Shown here: piece after piece, positions 24,349 through 32,622 of the stretch
Position numbering within the stretch: the stretch's first letter is position 1
Layout: the number at the start of each line of letters is the position of its first letter
Assembly: GCA_047974415.1 (NCBI GenBank)
Contig: JBKECH010000167.1
Span: 1-39,487, forward strand
DNA length: 39,487 nucleotides
Direction of reading: 5' to 3'
DNA from: JBKEAJ01 sp047974415
Lineage (GTDB): Bacteria > Bacteroidota > Bacteroidia > Bacteroidales > Prolixibacteraceae
Notes under the pieces: model-generated
Seen by the model: only the letters and a program-made list of their open reading frames with translations
Told to the model about the DNA's origin: nothing
Databases searched by the model: none
Program-made: the position numbers and the translations under genes

Positions 24349-24855
24349 TTAGATATTTTTCAGCGCGTCGATATCGAATTCCTTCCTCAGTCGTTCCTCC
24401 GCCTGCTTGTACTCCGCGTTGATAACAGCCTTTTGCGAGTCTGGTATAGCACCCTCAGCCATGGGATACAGCACGTTGTCCTCCTTGAATATATGTTGCC
24501 GAAGAAGTTCGCAGTAGCCACGCGCACAATGCACAAGCGTTGGCACATCCTCGCTTTTCAAACCTTCCTCCATGCCACGCAAAAAGTGCCGGCTCTCCTC
24601 GTGTTCGTGTATCATTACCGGAATAGGGTTACAGTGCATATTTTCCATATTCTCCAACATCGACACAAAAAGAATATCTTCCTCCTTGGCATGATGAAAC
24701 TTGTCAGCATAATTCCTGATAAAATCGATGACCTTCGAGAAAAACTCCTTGTCAATCTCACCGCTATTTTCCAGCTTGTCGCATTCGTTTATTGTCCTTG
24801 CAGCAACGCCCAGAATCACCTGATGCTCCTCCATTAAGTCTCTTGTAATATCCAT
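24349..24855 (-). CDS. Hemerythrin HHE domain protein
   Basis: A 168-residue four-helix protein with the HHE cation-binding pattern: H11 (MEEHQVI), H54/H55 with E58 (FHHAKEED), H83/H85 (IHEHEESRH) and H121 with E125 (HIFKEDNVLYP). Such proteins bind a di-iron centre and may sense or carry O2 or NO, or, as in YtfE/Ric, repair iron-sulfur clusters. It lacks the N-terminal ScdA/Ric domain. Its place between an Rrf2 regulator with four cysteines and a PepSY protein points to oxygen, NO or iron stress. The precise activity is not determined by the sequence. Confidence 0.88.
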   Translation of the reverse strand: MDITRDLMEEHQVILGVAARTINECDKLENSGEIDKEFFSKVIDFIRNYADKFHHAKEEDILFVSMLENMENMHCNPIPVMIHEHEESRHFLRGMEEGLKSEDVPTLVHCARGYCELLRQHIFKEDNVLYPMAEGAIPDSQKAVINAEYKQAEERLRKEFDIDALKNI

Positions 24856-24875
24856 CTCTTATATTATTTTGATAT

Positions 24876-25301
24876 TTATAGCTTCATCTCATTGCCGTTA
24901 GTGATACTATCTGCCAACATCTTGATTGTTCGGGTTTTGATAAGGTGCAGATATTCATCCTTAATCGGCTTATACTCCTCGTGTAGTAAACAAGGGTTGT
25001 CGTCATCACAATTCTTAATGCCAAAGCCACAACTACAAAAATGCTCCTCGCCCTCCAGATTCTCAATCACATCATAGGGTGTCAGGCTCGGATTCTCGAT
25101 ATAGTAACCTCCACCACGACCCTTTGCCGATGCAAGAAGTCCCATCCTTGTCAGCTTCTGCAACACCTTGGCAGTATAAGCCTGTGGAGCATCAATCTCC
25201 TTTGCAATACTCTCAACACCGGGCTTGAACTCCCTCGTATTTTCATAGCTGATGTATATCAATGCCCGAATCGCATACTTTGTACTCTTAGATAAGACCA
25301 T
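24876..25301 (-). CDS. Rrf2 family transcriptional regulator with cysteine cluster
   Basis: A 141-residue Rrf2 regulator. A winged helix covers about residues 1-68 (SKSTKYAIRALIYIS, GRGGGYYI wing). Four cysteines (C89, C91, C98, C104) sit in the region where IscR and NsrR hold their Fe-S cluster, so redox or NO sensing is plausible. The start at 25301 (MVLSKSTKYA) is the family start; the in-frame ATG 18 codons upstream lies beyond the promoter box. It heads an operon with the hemerythrin and PepSY genes and probably controls its own promoter. Confidence 0.9.
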   Translation of the reverse strand: MVLSKSTKYAIRALIYISYENTREFKPGVESIAKEIDAPQAYTAKVLQKLTRMGLLASAKGRGGGYYIENPSLTPYDVIENLEGEEHFCSCGFGIKNCDDDNPCLLHEEYKPIKDEYLHLIKTRTIKMLADSITNGNEMKL

Positions 25302-25324
25302 AATAATTATTGTTTCTGACCGCA

Positions 25325-25355
25325 CAAAGATAGACACAAATAAAAGGACGTGCAA
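25325..25355 (-). promoter_or_regulatory. Putative promoter of the rrf2-hemerythrin-pepSY operon
   Basis: Read on the minus strand, TTGCAC (25355-25350) is followed 17 bases later by TATCTTTG (25332-25325), an exact match to the TAnnTTTG box. The box lies 23 bases upstream of the rrf2 start at 25301. Confidence 0.6.
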
Positions 25356-25441
25356 GTCTTCTTATATTTTTTTTGCGCAAACCGACATCGTTTGCTGTCT
25401 AGCAATATTATTTGTAACTTGCGATAAAAAAAATAAAAACC

Positions 25442-26818
25442 ATGATTACAACATCCGAAGTTAAGAACTACATCGAGCAAAACAAAGAACAAATGATAGA
25501 GGAGCTCTTCTCCCTGCTCAGAATACCATCAGTAAGCTCAGACCCCAGCAAAAAAGCCGATATGCTAAGGGTTGCCGAAACAATACAAGACCTCCTGATT
25601 GATGCCGGAGCCGACGTAGCAACAATATACCCAACCGAAGGCAACCCCGTGTGCTACGCCGAAAAAATTATCGACCCCAAGCTTCCAACCATACTCGTGT
25701 ACGGACATATGGACGTGATGCCTGCCGACCCCCTGGAACTGTGGGACAGCGAACCCTTCGAACCCATCATCAAAGACGGCAAAATCTGGGGCCGAGGCGC
25801 AAACGACGACAAAGGTCAGGCCTTTATGCACCTCAAAGCATTCCAATATCTGGTAGATTCAGGAAATCTTAATTGCAACGTCAAGTTCATGCTCGAAGGC
25901 GAAGAAGAAATCGGCTCGCCAAGCCTTGGAAAATGGTGCGAGGAAAACAAAAACATGCTCAATGCCGACGTAATACTAGTGTCGGACACATCAATGATTG
26001 ATCAAAACACCGCAACCATTACAACAGGGCTGCGCGGACTGGCATACTGGCAAATCGAAATGACTGGTCCAGCTCAAGACCTACACTCGGGGCTCTTCGG
26101 CGGTGCTGTGGCAAACCCAATAAACGCCCTCTGCAAGACAATTGCCAGCCTGACGGACGACAAAGGCAAAATTGCAATACCTGGGTTCTACGACGATGTA
26201 CACCAATGCTCAGCAGAAGAACGAAAACTGCTGAACAAAGCTCCATTCGACGAAAAGGCATACAAAAAACTCCTCGATATCGATCATGTCTCTGGCGAAG
26301 AAGGATACACAACACTCGAGCGCACAGGAATACGCCCATCATTCGACGTTTGCGGAATCTGGGGCGGATACACAGGCGAGGGTGCCAAAACAGTACTACC
26401 TGCAAAGGCATACGCAAAAATTTCTACTCGACTAGTGCCAAATCAAGACTACAACAAAATATCCGAACTCGTAAAAACGTACCTCGAAAGCAATGCCCCA
26501 AAAGGTACAAAAATAAAAGTTACTCCCCTGCACGGCGGCAATGCATACGTATGCCCAATAGATTCCAAAGAGTACGCCGCCGTTGCAAAAGCCTGCAAAG
26601 ATACATTCGGACACACACCAATACCAGTGCGCTCGGGAGGAAGTATACCTATAATATCAACATTCGAAAAAGTATTGGGGATAAAAAGCATACTGCTTGG
26701 CTTCGGACTAGAGTCCGACGCAATACACTCGCCAAACGAAAACTTCGCCCTTAGTCGCTTCTACAAAGGCATAGAAACAATAGTGATGTTCTATAAGCAC
26801 TACACCACAAAACAATAG
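25442..26818 (+). CDS. M20 family metallodipeptidase
   Basis: A 458-residue di-zinc peptidase of the CNDP/PepV-like branch. Metal ligands and catalytic residues are visible: H89 and D91 (YGHMDV), bridging D122 (GANDDKG), E155/E156 (EGEEEIGS), and the late GLESDAIHSPNE with a final metal His. The lid/dimer domain (about 195-350) has the LHSGLFGG motif. It would split dipeptides or related amide compounds in the cytoplasm. The gene is divergent from rrf2, with 140 bases between the starts, and ends at its own terminator. Confidence 0.93.
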   Translation: MITTSEVKNYIEQNKEQMIEELFSLLRIPSVSSDPSKKADMLRVAETIQDLLIDAGADVATIYPTEGNPVCYAEKIIDPKLPTILVYGHMDVMPADPLELWDSEPFEPIIKDGKIWGRGANDDKGQAFMHLKAFQYLVDSGNLNCNVKFMLEGEEEIGSPSLGKWCEENKNMLNADVILVSDTSMIDQNTATITTGLRGLAYWQIEMTGPAQDLHSGLFGGAVANPINALCKTIASLTDDKGKIAIPGFYDDVHQCSAEERKLLNKAPFDEKAYKKLLDIDHVSGEEGYTTLERTGIRPSFDVCGIWGGYTGEGAKTVLPAKAYAKISTRLVPNQDYNKISELVKTYLESNAPKGTKIKVTPLHGGNAYVCPIDSKEYAAVAKACKDTFGHTPIPVRSGGSIPIISTFEKVLGIKSILLGFGLESDAIHSPNENFALSRFYKGIETIVMFYKHYTTKQ

Positions 26819-26860
26819 TTCGAGCCTTACAAGCAATTGATAATTAGGAAAATTATCCCT

Positions 26861-26900
26861 CAGACAGCCTTTGCAGAATCATTGGCTGTCTGTCTTTTTA
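26861..26900 (+). terminator. Terminator of the M20 dipeptidase gene
   Basis: A nine-pair stem (CAGACAGCC at 26861-26869, GGCTGTCTG at 26884-26892) with a 14-base loop is followed by TCTTTTTA. It lies 43 bases after the stop codon. Confidence 0.8.
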
Positions 26901-26998
26901 TAAGCACAACAAAGGCATAAATACTCACCTGCTCAGAATTTAATATTTACGCCCCACAATAAACATTTTCTCACACAGCCAATTCTCAGGCAGTTAAA

Positions 26999-27475
26999 GT
27001 GCAAGTGATTGAAGCATGACCTACGAACATTTGGAGCCTCGTGCAAGTAATTGAAGCATGACCTACGAACATTTGGAGCTTCGTGCAAGTGATTGAAGCT
27101 CGACCTACGAACATTTGGAGCTTCGTGCAAGTGATTGAAGCATGACCTGCGGACATTTGATGCCTCGTGCAAGTGATTGAAGCTCGACCTACGAACATTT
27201 GGAGCTTCGTGCAAGTGATTGAAGCATGAATTGTTAACAGACGGTGAATAGTGCAAGTGATTTATTGATCATCTGTTAACAATTGGAGCTTCGTGCAAGT
27301 GATCGAAGCATGAATTGTTAACAGACGGTGAATAATGCAAGTGATTTATTGATCATCTGTTAACAATTGGAGCTTCGTGCAAGTGATCGAGGCATGAATT
27401 GTTAACAGACGGTGAATAATGCAAGTGATTGAAGTGCCAAAATTAAACATGTCAAAATGCAAGTGATTGAACCTA
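26999..27475. repeat. Tandem array of about 12 units, mostly 42 bp
   Basis: Ten units of exactly 42 bp start at 26999, 27041, 27083, 27125, 27167, 27209, 27251, 27293, 27335 and 27377; a 38-bp unit starts at 27419 and a last partial one at 27457. Each begins with RTGCAAGTGATTGAAG or a close variant. Units 1-5 (type A) carry ACCTACGAACATTTGGAGC; type B (units 6, 8, 10) carries ATGAATTGTTAACAGACGG; type C (units 7, 9) carries ATCTGTTAACAATTGGAGC. B and C alternate as an 84-bp pair and hold a perfect 13-bp inverted repeat. The plus strand has stops in all frames, while the minus strand is open through type A units in two frames, giving 14-residue repeats. Because the inter-repeat parts are themselves repeated it is not a CRISPR array. 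Confidence 0.92.
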
Positions 27476-27686
27476 GATAAAAAAATAGAGTTGCAATCAA
27501 AAAAATATTTGTCCGTGATTGCAAACACGAACATTTGAATGATTAAATACATATATGTAACTCTAGCGAATAAATATTTATCAGAAAATGTCAAGAAAAA
27601 CATTAAATAAATACCTTTTCTTGTAAAATATTATGTATATTGCAGGCGGGAATATGATTTTATTTTACTAATTAAATATTTACGTT
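27476..27686. other. AT-rich leader between array and DUF6261-like gene
   Basis: About 210 bases, very AT-rich. A promoter-like TATATTG at about 27635-27641 with TTG about 15 bases before it could serve the gene at 27687. No gene or strong hairpin is seen. Confidence 0.35.
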
Positions 27687-28427
27687 ATGACTTATACAAA
27701 GATTAAATCAAGCGTTCGTATTGCAGACCTCGACGGGGCTACAAAGGAGATTATTAACTTCCTAGACGGACAAAACATTACGGAGTACCCTAATTATGTT
27801 GCAATTGTCGACGAGGTGAAGACCCATCAGCAGGCGCTGTCGTTGGCAATAAGCAGAAGTCTGAAAGAATCGGAACTTGCCGACCTCGACACCGAGCGCG
27901 ACGGCTATATCTCGGCAATCAACATCACGCTTCAGGCTGCAATTCTTTCGCCCAATGCGACAGAGTCGGAGGCTGCAAAGAAAGTGATGACAGTTTTTGT
28001 TAAGTATGGAGCAAAAATCAGCCAGCTGAACTACTCTGCCGAAAGTGCGCAGATAAACTCGATGCTGACAGACTTTAAACAAAAGGACGTGGCGAAGGAT
28101 ATAGCCGCAATAGCAAATATGAGTAACTTTGTGAGCAAACTGCAAACAGCGCAAACAGCATTTGAAGTCGCCGAAGTAGAGTACGACCATGCACGCACAA
28201 ATCAGAAGGGGAGCGACAGCGCCTCGAGGGTAAAACCAAAACTGCTCGAAGCAATTAGCAATATGATAGACTTTCACAATGCCATCGTGCGCTTTAAGGA
28301 TGCTGATTTTAAAAACATTTGCGACACTATAGACACGGTGATAAGTGGGGTGAACAGGCTGGTAAAAGCGCGCGTAGGGAGCAGAACTAACAAAGAGGAA
28401 GAAACAAATAACGAAGAAGAAAAATGA
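27687..28427 (+). CDS. Helical protein resembling DUF6261
   Basis: A 246-residue, predominantly helical, soluble protein with no signal peptide or membrane helix. The pattern of a central ERDGYISAINITLQAA stretch (about 70-85), then AAKKVMTVFVKYG and a YSAESAQINSMLTDF segment (about 95-135), recalls Bacteroidota DUF6261 proteins; this family call is from memory. The C-terminus is acidic (NKEEETNNEEEK). The last four bases (ATGA) overlap the start of the next gene, a sugar kinase, so the two are translated together. The 42-bp array lies 210 bases upstream. Function unknown. Confidence 0.7.
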   Translation: MTYTKIKSSVRIADLDGATKEIINFLDGQNITEYPNYVAIVDEVKTHQQALSLAISRSLKESELADLDTERDGYISAINITLQAAILSPNATESEAAKKVMTVFVKYGAKISQLNYSAESAQINSMLTDFKQKDVAKDIAAIANMSNFVSKLQTAQTAFEVAEVEYDHARTNQKGSDSASRVKPKLLEAISNMIDFHNAIVRFKDADFKNICDTIDTVISGVNRLVKARVGSRTNKEEETNNEEEK

Positions 28428-29470
28428 AAAAAGTAGTAACATTCGGCGAGATAATGCTGCGACTGTCAACACCTGGATACGAAAGGTTTTCTCAGGCAGA
28501 GAACTTTGTTGCCACCTTTGGCGGTGGCGAGGCAAATGTGGCTGTGTCGCTGGCAAATTACGGCATGGAGGTGGACTTTGTAACTCGACTGCCACAAAAC
28601 GATATCGCCAAAGCCTGCACAATGAACCTGCGCAAGTACGGCGTGGGGGTCGACAAGATTGTCTACGGCGGCGAACGCCTAGGCATATACTTCCTGGAGA
28701 CTGGCGCTGTGGCAAGAGCCAGCAAGGTGGTGTACGACCGTTCTCACTCGTCAATATCGCAAATAGAAACAGGCATGATTGACTGGAACTCGGTGCTTGA
28801 GGGTGTGGGGTGGTTTCATTGGACGGGCATCACGCCGGCAATTTCCGAGAGTGCCGCCAAGGTGTGCCTCGAAGCCCTAAAGGTGGCAAAGAGCAAGGGA
28901 ATAACAGTATCTACCGACCTTAACTACAGAAAAAACTTGTGGAAATACGGCAAAACCCCTGCCGAAGTAATGCCACAACTGGTGGAACACTGCGATGTCA
29001 TCCTAGGAAACGAAGAGGACTGCGAGAAGGTGTTCGGTGTGCAAGCCGAGGGCTTTGATGTAAGGTCCACCGGCGGCGAAATCAATCAGGCGGAGTTTGT
29101 GTCCGTCTGCAAACAGATGCACGCCAAGTTTCCACAAGCCAAAAAGATTATTATAACCCTGCGTGGCGCCGTCAATGCAAACCACAACACCTGGGGCGGA
29201 ATGCTGTACGACTGTAGTGCAGGAGCCGCATTCTTCTCTAGTCGCTATGACATCACGCATATTGTTGACCGCGTGGGGGGCGGCGACTCATTTATGGGAG
29301 GGCTAATTTATGGTTTGAATAAATATGGCGCCGACGACCAAAAAGCACTCGATTTTGCCGTGGCAGCATCGTGCCTGAAGCATACAATTGTTGGCGACTT
29401 TAACCAAGTAACGGTCGAGGAGGTAGAAAAACTGATGGGTGGCGACGGCTCGGGGCGGGTGTCCCGATGA
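28424..29470 (+). CDS. kdgK: 2-keto-3-deoxygluconate kinase (PfkB family)
   Basis: A 348-residue PfkB-type sugar kinase. The N-terminus VTFGEIMLRLSTPGYERFSQ with FGGGEANVAVSLA is typical of 2-dehydro-3-deoxygluconokinase. The anion-hole and catalytic base are in DRVGGGDSFMGG (D288). It would make KDPG from 2-keto-3-deoxygluconate in uronate (pectin or alginate-type) breakdown. KDPG aldolase, often adjacent, is not present here. The start overlaps the DUF6261-like stop by four bases, an unusual partner for this enzyme. The last dozen residues (GGDGSGRVSR) are low-complexity. Confidence 0.85.
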   Translation: MKKVVTFGEIMLRLSTPGYERFSQAENFVATFGGGEANVAVSLANYGMEVDFVTRLPQNDIAKACTMNLRKYGVGVDKIVYGGERLGIYFLETGAVARASKVVYDRSHSSISQIETGMIDWNSVLEGVGWFHWTGITPAISESAAKVCLEALKVAKSKGITVSTDLNYRKNLWKYGKTPAEVMPQLVEHCDVILGNEEDCEKVFGVQAEGFDVRSTGGEINQAEFVSVCKQMHAKFPQAKKIIITLRGAVNANHNTWGGMLYDCSAGAAFFSSRYDITHIVDRVGGGDSFMGGLIYGLNKYGADDQKALDFAVAASCLKHTIVGDFNQVTVEEVEKLMGGDGSGRVSR

Positions 29471-29546
29471 GCAAGGAAAATTTGCAAGACCTCAGTGCCA
29501 GCGATGGCAATATCATAAGAAAAAGAGGGCCAAAAGCCGAGAGAGG

Positions 29547-29585
29547 CAAAGGGCGGACAACTAGGTTTGCCCTTTGTTTGTATTT
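29547..29585 (+). terminator. Possible terminator after kdgK
   Basis: CAAAGGGC (29547-29554) and GCCCTTTG (29569-29576) form an eight-pair stem, followed by TTTGTATTTAT. It lies about 75 bases after the kdgK stop. The T-run is interrupted. Confidence 0.5.
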
Positions 29586-30048
29586 ATAAACGTTCAAATC
29601 TATATTTTCGTCATTGGTAGCATGATGTTTCTTGTAGTCAGAATGAGACTTCTTGCGTTTTTTTTTAGTCTTGTTTCGTCTTTTATTTACGTTGCCTGCA
29701 TATTTTTCTCTGTCTGTTCTGGTTTTGTTGAACTAGGCGTAGCGCTGTTACTATTGGCGAGACAAAAGTCAGCAAAATGCTTGTTACGAAGATCTTGGAG
29801 CACGTAGTCGGAGGGTCGATACATGTCGGGCTTAGGTCTGTTGATAATATTTATTTATGAAACTTGGGGCTTATGGTTATTGTATTCTGAAAAGAATGCT
29901 TATCTTGCGTCAAGGAATTAATAGAGCCATTATGGTCTTGTTCTTTTATTGGAATATAACTAAATTGGCAGAATGTATGTGCGATGAAGAATAATTTAGC
30001 ATAGTTTGTATCTTATAAAATCTGTATTTAAATAAAAAATAGAAGAAG
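29586..30048. other. Intergenic region upstream of lpxK
   Basis: No gene is supported here. A 77-codon open frame beginning at 29574 is hydrophobic but starts inside the kdgK terminator and has no recognisable family. No repeat of families A-C was found. The lpxK promoter should lie near the end, where TTTGTATCTTATAAAATC is AT-rich and promoter-like, but no exact box is present. Confidence 0.4.
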
Positions 30049-31158
30049 TTGAAAAAAATAATATTTTACATAATATCTATACCCTACAGCCTTGCTGTTA
30101 GTTTGCGACACGCTTTGTATGATTTGGGTTTGAAGAGAACACATAAGTTTGACGTTACAATAGTTTCTGTCGGCAACATCACTGCGGGAGGAACTGGAAA
30201 AACCCCACATGTGGAGTATATACATAGGCTACTAAGTGAGGATAGTGAATATAAAGTTGCGGTGCTGAGCAGAGGATATAAGCGTAATAGTAGAGGTTTC
30301 AAATATGTTGAGGGAAAATCTGAGATGGAGACTGTCGGTGACGAGCCACTGCAAATAAAACGAAATTGCCCTACAGCTATTGTTGCAGTCAGTAGAAATA
30401 GATCTTTTGGGATAAAACAGATTCTGAAAGATTATCCAGATACAGATGTTATATTGCTTGATGATGGTTTTCAGCGTCGTGATGTGGCAAAAGACTTAGA
30501 CATATTACTGATTGACTATAATCGTCCTATACACGAAGATTCGTGGTTGCCCTACGGCACGCTTAGGGATTCAAAACGCAGAGTATCGGCTGCTAATATG
30601 GTAATATACACAAAATGTCCTGACGATTTGAAACCTTACTCTCAGCGTATATTAAAGAAGTATGTAGATGCAACCAATGCTAAATCGGTGCTTTTTACGA
30701 AGCTGGTTTATTTACCTTTGCAGGCAGTGTTTAATCGCACAACGATTTTAAAGAGAGATCCAGAGGCTATCTTGGCAATATCGGGTATTGCCAATCCTGA
30801 TCTTTTTGTTGAGTCTATACAACGATTGTACAAGAATGCAAAAGTGAGTTCGTTGACATTTCCTGACCATCATAACTTCTCTAGGCAGGACCATAAGAAA
30901 ATAACTGCAAGATTTAATGCAATCGAGGATGATAATAAAATTATAATAACGACTCAGAAAGATGCTGTTAGGATGTTAAAAGATAAGCATTTGTCAGAAT
31001 CTTTGAAGAGTTCAATCTTCGTGCTTCCTATTAAAATAGAATTTACAACCGAACAGGGAGCTGATGAATTTAGAAACAAAATACTGCAATATATTGAGGA
31101 GAATAGGGGAAATCGTCGGCTTTATTCTAAACGCACTAAGTGGCAATCGGGTCTGTAG
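30049..31158 (+). CDS. lpxK: Tetraacyldisaccharide 4'-kinase (LpxK)
   Basis: A 369-residue kinase that adds the 4'-phosphate to the lipid A precursor at the inner membrane. The N-terminal hydrophobic helix (about 1-22) and the Walker A motif GNITAGGTGKT (42-52) are those of LpxK, as are LDDGFQRRDV (near 147) and the late TQKDAVR. The start codon is TTG at 30049 (AGAAGAAGTTGAAA), which gives the expected length; no ATG lies in a better position upstream of the Walker motif. A lipid or core-sugar type glycosyltransferase lies nearby on the other strand (32697-33446). Confidence 0.92.
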   Translation: MKKIIFYIISIPYSLAVSLRHALYDLGLKRTHKFDVTIVSVGNITAGGTGKTPHVEYIHRLLSEDSEYKVAVLSRGYKRNSRGFKYVEGKSEMETVGDEPLQIKRNCPTAIVAVSRNRSFGIKQILKDYPDTDVILLDDGFQRRDVAKDLDILLIDYNRPIHEDSWLPYGTLRDSKRRVSAANMVIYTKCPDDLKPYSQRILKKYVDATNAKSVLFTKLVYLPLQAVFNRTTILKRDPEAILAISGIANPDLFVESIQRLYKNAKVSSLTFPDHHNFSRQDHKKITARFNAIEDDNKIIITTQKDAVRMLKDKHLSESLKSSIFVLPIKIEFTTEQGADEFRNKILQYIEENRGNRRLYSKRTKWQSGL

Positions 31159-31198
31159 TAGTTTGTATAGCGGTGTTGTTGCTGGTGGGAGCTTTGTT

Positions 31199-31396
31199 TT
31201 TTCACATGACATATGCATTGGGGAGGCTGTATCGAGTGCTTTAAGCTTGATAAAACAAGGGTTCTGGAGGTGAACGAAGTGTGACACCACTAGGGTTATG
31301 AGGAGATGCAATGCATTGCGTCTAAAACAACAAGCCTTTCGTTTTGAAGAGATTTGAGCATGCAGCACGATGGCTAATGCATAATATTGGGTTTAT
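31199..31396. repeat. Family C fold-back element, copy C2
   Basis: Its left arm (ACATATGCATTG...GAGTGCTTTAAGC...AAAACAAGG) and right arm (TTTTGAAGAGATTTGAGCATG and CTAATGCATAATATTGGGTT) are diverged inverted repeats that align with copy C1. The middle keeps GAACGAAGTGTGACACCACTA. A near-perfect palindrome, GATGCAATGCATTGCGTC, lies at about 31305-31322. Confidence 0.6.
31304..31323. repeat. REP-like palindrome inside family C copy
   Basis: GATGCAATGCATTGCGTCT differs by a base or two from the perfect palindrome at 687-706. Confidence 0.5.
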
Positions 31397-31445
31397 TGAG
31401 CTTGGGTTGCTAGCTAGGGTGTTTTTAGTGAGAGTTTTAGTACAA

Positions 31446-31478
31446 TGAAAAATCCCTAACAACCTAAGTTGTTGGGAT
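31446..31478 (-). terminator. Terminator of apbE (minus strand)
   Basis: Read on the minus strand, ATCCCAACAACTTAGGTTGT then TAGGGATTTTTCA forms a stem of about ten pairs with loop TTAG and a following T-run. It lies about 90 bases after the apbE stop. Confidence 0.65.
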
Positions 31479-31493
31479 TAAAATATAATGGAA

Positions 31494-31541
31494 CAAACCG
31501 CCGATCCGTCATGCTCTTTCGAGCTTCGGCACATTGGTTTG
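31494..31541. other. Nested inverted-repeat structure 3' of apbE
   Basis: Three pairs of inverted repeats nest within 48 bases: CAAACC/GGTTTG outermost, GCCGA/TCGGC in the middle and GCTC/GAGC (loop TTTC) at the centre. It could fold as RNA on either strand. No match to a known RNA family was recognised. Confidence 0.5.
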
Positions 31542-31566
31542 CAGGAGCACACCCTTGCAGGTGTGA

Positions 31567-32565
31567 CTATTTTGAGACAATATATTTGTCAAACCCGGAG
31601 GTTTTTATCACTTTGTGTTCATCGTCATTTTCGCCAGCGAAGATAAAATATGCCTCTAAACTATCAATGTTTTCTGCCAACTCTACAGCTTTATTACCTC
31701 CTAGGGACATGAATGCTGTTGCATAGGCGTCTGCCATCATGCAGTTGGAATAATAAACAGATACGCTAAGAAGGTTGTTTTCGGCTGGGTATCCAGTTAT
31801 TGGATTTATGGTGTGCGAATATCTCTTGCCATCTTTAACATAGAAGTTTCGATAATTTCCCGAAGTCGCCACTGCGCCACCATCAATCTCTACAATGTCT
31901 TGTATTTCGGACATCAGTCCCATGACATCATACGCAGGTTTATTTATGCCAATCTTCCATGTCTGCTCTTTTTGGTTTATGCCCTTTGCTCTTACTTCTC
32001 CGCCAATTTCAACCATGTAATTTACTATTCCTTTGGACGCTAGAAAATCTGCAATATAATCGCAAGCATATCCTTTTGCGATTGAGCTAAGATCTATCAT
32101 GATGCGAGGGTCGTTTTTAATTATCTTTTCGTCTTCTATGGTAATGGATTTATAACCTACGAATTGCAGAAGGCTGTCGATTTTTTCTTGTGACATGCCT
32201 TCGCGCTTCTTAAATCCGAATCCCCATGCATTTACAAGCGGGGCACAAGTAATGTCGTAATATCCGTTGGTAAGTTCTGAGATGTGATGAGCACTTCGAA
32301 GCATGCGGATGAGTTCTGGTTCAGCGCACATGCTTATGTTTTTGTTTATTTTTGATATCGTTGACGAGTCTTTAAATGTTGAGTATATGTTGTCCAGCTT
32401 AACGAGTTGTGCGTGTATCTCCTCGCCACAGTCGCTCTGATATTGGTATTTAACCAAGTATGTAGTCCCGAAGATGCTGCCAATGTCGGTAATATAATTA
32501 GAATCAGTACATGAGAAGAGTAATATACTAAAAATACTCAGTAGCAGTTTGTGTTGAATTTTCAT
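31567..32565 (-). CDS. apbE: FAD:protein FMN transferase (ApbE), lipoprotein
   Basis: A 332-residue ApbE. The lipoprotein signal ends at LFSC (C19). Family motifs are seen: MIDLSSIAKGYACD (about 150-163), MVEIGGEVRAKG (about 180), the TSGNYRNFY stretch, SHTINPITG and DAYATAFMSLG. ApbE attaches FMN covalently to Thr residues of proteins such as NqrB, NqrC and RnfG/RnfD on the outer face of the inner membrane. No Nqr or Rnf gene lies in this window. Confidence 0.93.
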   Translation of the reverse strand: MKIQHKLLLSIFSILLFSCTDSNYITDIGSIFGTTYLVKYQYQSDCGEEIHAQLVKLDNIYSTFKDSSTISKINKNISMCAEPELIRMLRSAHHISELTNGYYDITCAPLVNAWGFGFKKREGMSQEKIDSLLQFVGYKSITIEDEKIIKNDPRIMIDLSSIAKGYACDYIADFLASKGIVNYMVEIGGEVRAKGINQKEQTWKIGINKPAYDVMGLMSEIQDIVEIDGGAVATSGNYRNFYVKDGKRYSHTINPITGYPAENNLLSVSVYYSNCMMADAYATAFMSLGGNKAVELAENIDSLEAYFIFAGENDDEHKVIKTSGFDKYIVSK

Positions 32566-32622
32566 TGTGTTTGATGTTTTTGTTTTTAGTTGCTACATGT
32601 ATCTCGCCAATACAATCATAGG

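Noticed and set aside
26933..27256. A 107-residue minus-strand repeat protein with 14-residue units
   Set aside because: The open frame follows from a stop-free unit whose length is a multiple of three; a second frame is open in the same way, there is no start signal, and units 7 and 9 contain stops in that frame.
26999..27475. CRISPR array
   Set aside because: Head repeats are evenly spaced, but the parts between them fall into three recurring types instead of unique spacers, there is no cas gene, and the conserved head is only about 16 bases.
27762..28754. A 330-codon open frame on the minus strand opposite the DUF6261-like gene and kdgK
   Set aside because: It is rich in Cys, Arg and His with no domain, and it is the antisense shadow of two well-supported genes.
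29574..29807. A 77-codon hydrophobic open frame after kdgK
   Set aside because: It starts within the terminator stem of kdgK, its hydrophobicity follows from T-rich DNA, and no domain is visible.
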